Shown here one piece after another: positions 6,119-7,062 of a stretch of DNA of 7,062 nt. Source of the DNA: Betaproteobacteria bacterium (lineage in GTDB: Bacteria; Pseudomonadota; Gammaproteobacteria; Burkholderiales; SG8-39); contig VBCT01000130.1 in NCBI GenBank assembly GCA_005882235.1, forward strand, positions 1-7,062. Reading direction: 5' to 3'. The stretch's first letter is position 1, and the number at the start of each line of letters is the position of its first letter. A program made the translations under genes and the position numbers. The notes under the pieces are model-generated. The model searched no databases, was not told the origin of the DNA, and saw only the letters and a program-made list of their open reading frames with translations.

Positions 6119-6149
6119 GCTGCTGCCAGGGGAAAGCGCTAGTGTAACC

Positions 6150-6186
6150 TCGAAGCGCGCCGGGCAGGTGCGCCGGATCGCTTCGA
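6150..6186 (-). other. Intercistronic inverted repeat (hairpin) between slt and the NDUFA9-like gene
   Basis: TCGAAGCG (6150-6157) is the exact reverse complement of CGCTTCGA (6179-6186). Inside, CCGG (6160-6163) can pair with CCGG (6173-6176) across a 2x2 internal loop, leaving a 9-nt loop. The hairpin starts 18 nt after the slt stop. No T-run follows on the minus strand, so a full intrinsic terminator is unlikely. It could attenuate transcription or protect the 3' end of the slt message. Confidence 0.5.
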
Positions 6187-6203
6187 TGGCCCCGCTGCAA
6201 GGC

Positions 6204-7062
6204 CTATTGAACGACCGGCGGGTTCGGAATCACCGCCACGCCCTCGGAGGAGCGGCGAGGCAGGACCATGCCCAGGCGCGCCTTCAATGAGATTGGCTCG
6301 ATGCCGAGGATGGCGGCGTAGTAAACGGTGTTCGTCATCACCTTCTTCACGTAGTCGCGCGTCTCGCCGAAAGGGATGGTCTCGACGAAGATCGCGCCTT
6401 CGACCGGAGCCGTGCCGCGCCACAGGCGCGCGCGTGTGGGCCCGGCGTTGTACGCCGCCGCGGCGAGTACGGGGCTGCCGTCGAACTGATTGAGGACGTA
6501 CTTGAGGTAATACGTGCCGAGCGCCGCATTGAGGTCCGGTTCGTGCAGCCGCGACGAGGAAAAGTTCTTCATGCGCATTCTCTGCGCCACCCACTTCGCG
6601 GTCGGGCGCATCACCTGCATGAGGCCGGTCGCGCCGGCGGAGGATTTTGCGCCGGTGATGAACCGGCTTTCCTGGCGCACCACGCCCAGTACCCACGGCT
6701 CCTCCAGATCGCGCGAGCGCGCTTTTTCGGCCAGCACTTCGCGATAAGGCGCAAGGTAGCGGACTGAAAAGTTGTGGGCCAAGACCGTTTTGTCCGCGGT
6801 GCCGATGGCCCTGTCCCAGGCTTCGTTGCGGCGTGCGAGCTCCGCCGCCGCGAGCAGCTTGCGGTCGTCCATGCCGCGGATGGTCCAGAGCCACTCCTTC
6901 GTCGCCTCGGTCCGCATGTCCAGGCGATAGAGCGCGAGCGCGCGAGCGAGCCCGGGGATCGCCGCGACCTCGGCGATCTCGCTTTCGGTGGGCAGAGGAG
7001 CCCGGGCAGGAATCTGCAGAGTCGCGCCGAGCTCTTCGGCGGCAAGGCGCCCGTAGAAACTG
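6204..7062 (-). CDS. slt: Soluble lytic murein transglycosylase (Slt70-like), C-terminal part
   Basis: The frame is open from the right edge, so the 5' part is missing; 285 codons are visible, ending at TAG 6206-6204. The visible part starts SFYGRLAAEELG, typical of the region just before the linker domain of Slt70 proteins, followed by a superhelical segment. The SLT catalytic domain comes next: PWVLGVVRQESRF with catalytic Glu at visible residue 131, AKSSAGATGLMQVMRPTA (GLMQ at 146-149), an N-AALGTYYLKYVL helix and AAAAYNAGPTRARLW (about 200-212), then ETIPFGETRDYVKKVM. It cleaves peptidoglycan between MurNAc and GlcNAc to leave 1,6-anhydro-MurNAc ends, acting in the periplasm. The signal peptide would be outside the window. 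An internal ATG at 6917 is not the real start, because conserved sequence continues upstream of it. It is the first visible gene of the five-gene minus-strand run. Confidence 0.93.
   Translation of the reverse strand, partial: SFYGRLAAEELGATLQIPARAPLPTESEIAEVAAIPGLARALALYRLDMRTEATKEWLWTIRGMDDRKLLAAAELARRNEAWDRAIGTADKTVLAHNFSVRYLAPYREVLAEKARSRDLEEPWVLGVVRQESRFITGAKSSAGATGLMQVMRPTAKWVAQRMRMKNFSSSRLHEPDLNAALGTYYLKYVLNQFDGSPVLAAAAYNAGPTRARLWRGTAPVEGAIFVETIPFGETRDYVKKVMTNTVYYAAILGIEPISLKARLGMVLPRRSSEGVAVIPNPPVVQ

Noticed and set aside
4724..6142. A 472-codon plus-strand open frame opposite the GST and NDUFA9-like genes
   Set aside because: It is the antisense shadow of two recognisable enzymes, with no ribosome binding site and no family resemblance.

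Overview
The window is GC-rich and gene-dense, with long false open frames opposite real genes. The proteins and gene order look like a betaproteobacterium: an slt – NDUFA9-like – GST – cca run, a YfcG-like GST, a DUF2905 protein, and a periplasmic c-type cytochrome with short CxxCH modules. This assignment is inferred from protein families and gene order, not from a marker gene.

Left part (1-1065). The first 28 codons of a minus-strand FAD/NAD(P) disulfide oxidoreductase-like gene run off the left edge. Divergent from it is a diheme cytochrome c gene (171-843). A 7-bp tandem duplication (AACCTGC AACCTGC, 396-409) just after the first heme motif breaks its reading frame. Removing one copy restores a 221-residue exported protein with two homologous CxxCH modules. 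A 41-residue single-helix membrane protein follows (940-1065).

Middle (1089-1962). A minus-strand Nu-class GST (YfcG-like) is divergent from a small two-helix DUF2905 membrane protein. The 61-bp gap between them holds a plausible promoter for the GST.

Right part (1896-7062). Five tightly packed minus-strand genes probably form one operon, in transcription order: soluble lytic transglycosylase (5' end off the window), NDUFA9-like atypical SDR, a second GST-family protein, CCA tRNA nucleotidyltransferase, and a membrane-anchored C13 (legumain-like) cysteine peptidase. Intergenic gaps are 85, 15, 13 and 1 nt. The last gene overlaps the 3' end of the DUF2905 gene tail to tail by 67 bp. The operon combines cell-wall turnover, redox/thiol chemistry, tRNA 3'-end maturation and a membrane protease, with no obvious single pathway.

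No RNA gene, insertion sequence, CRISPR array, prophage or defence module is visible. The most notable points are the duplication-inactivated diheme cytochrome, a CCA enzyme that has lost its HD-phosphohydrolase signature, and the polytopic C13 peptidase co-transcribed with cca. I see no strong case for a wholly new system.
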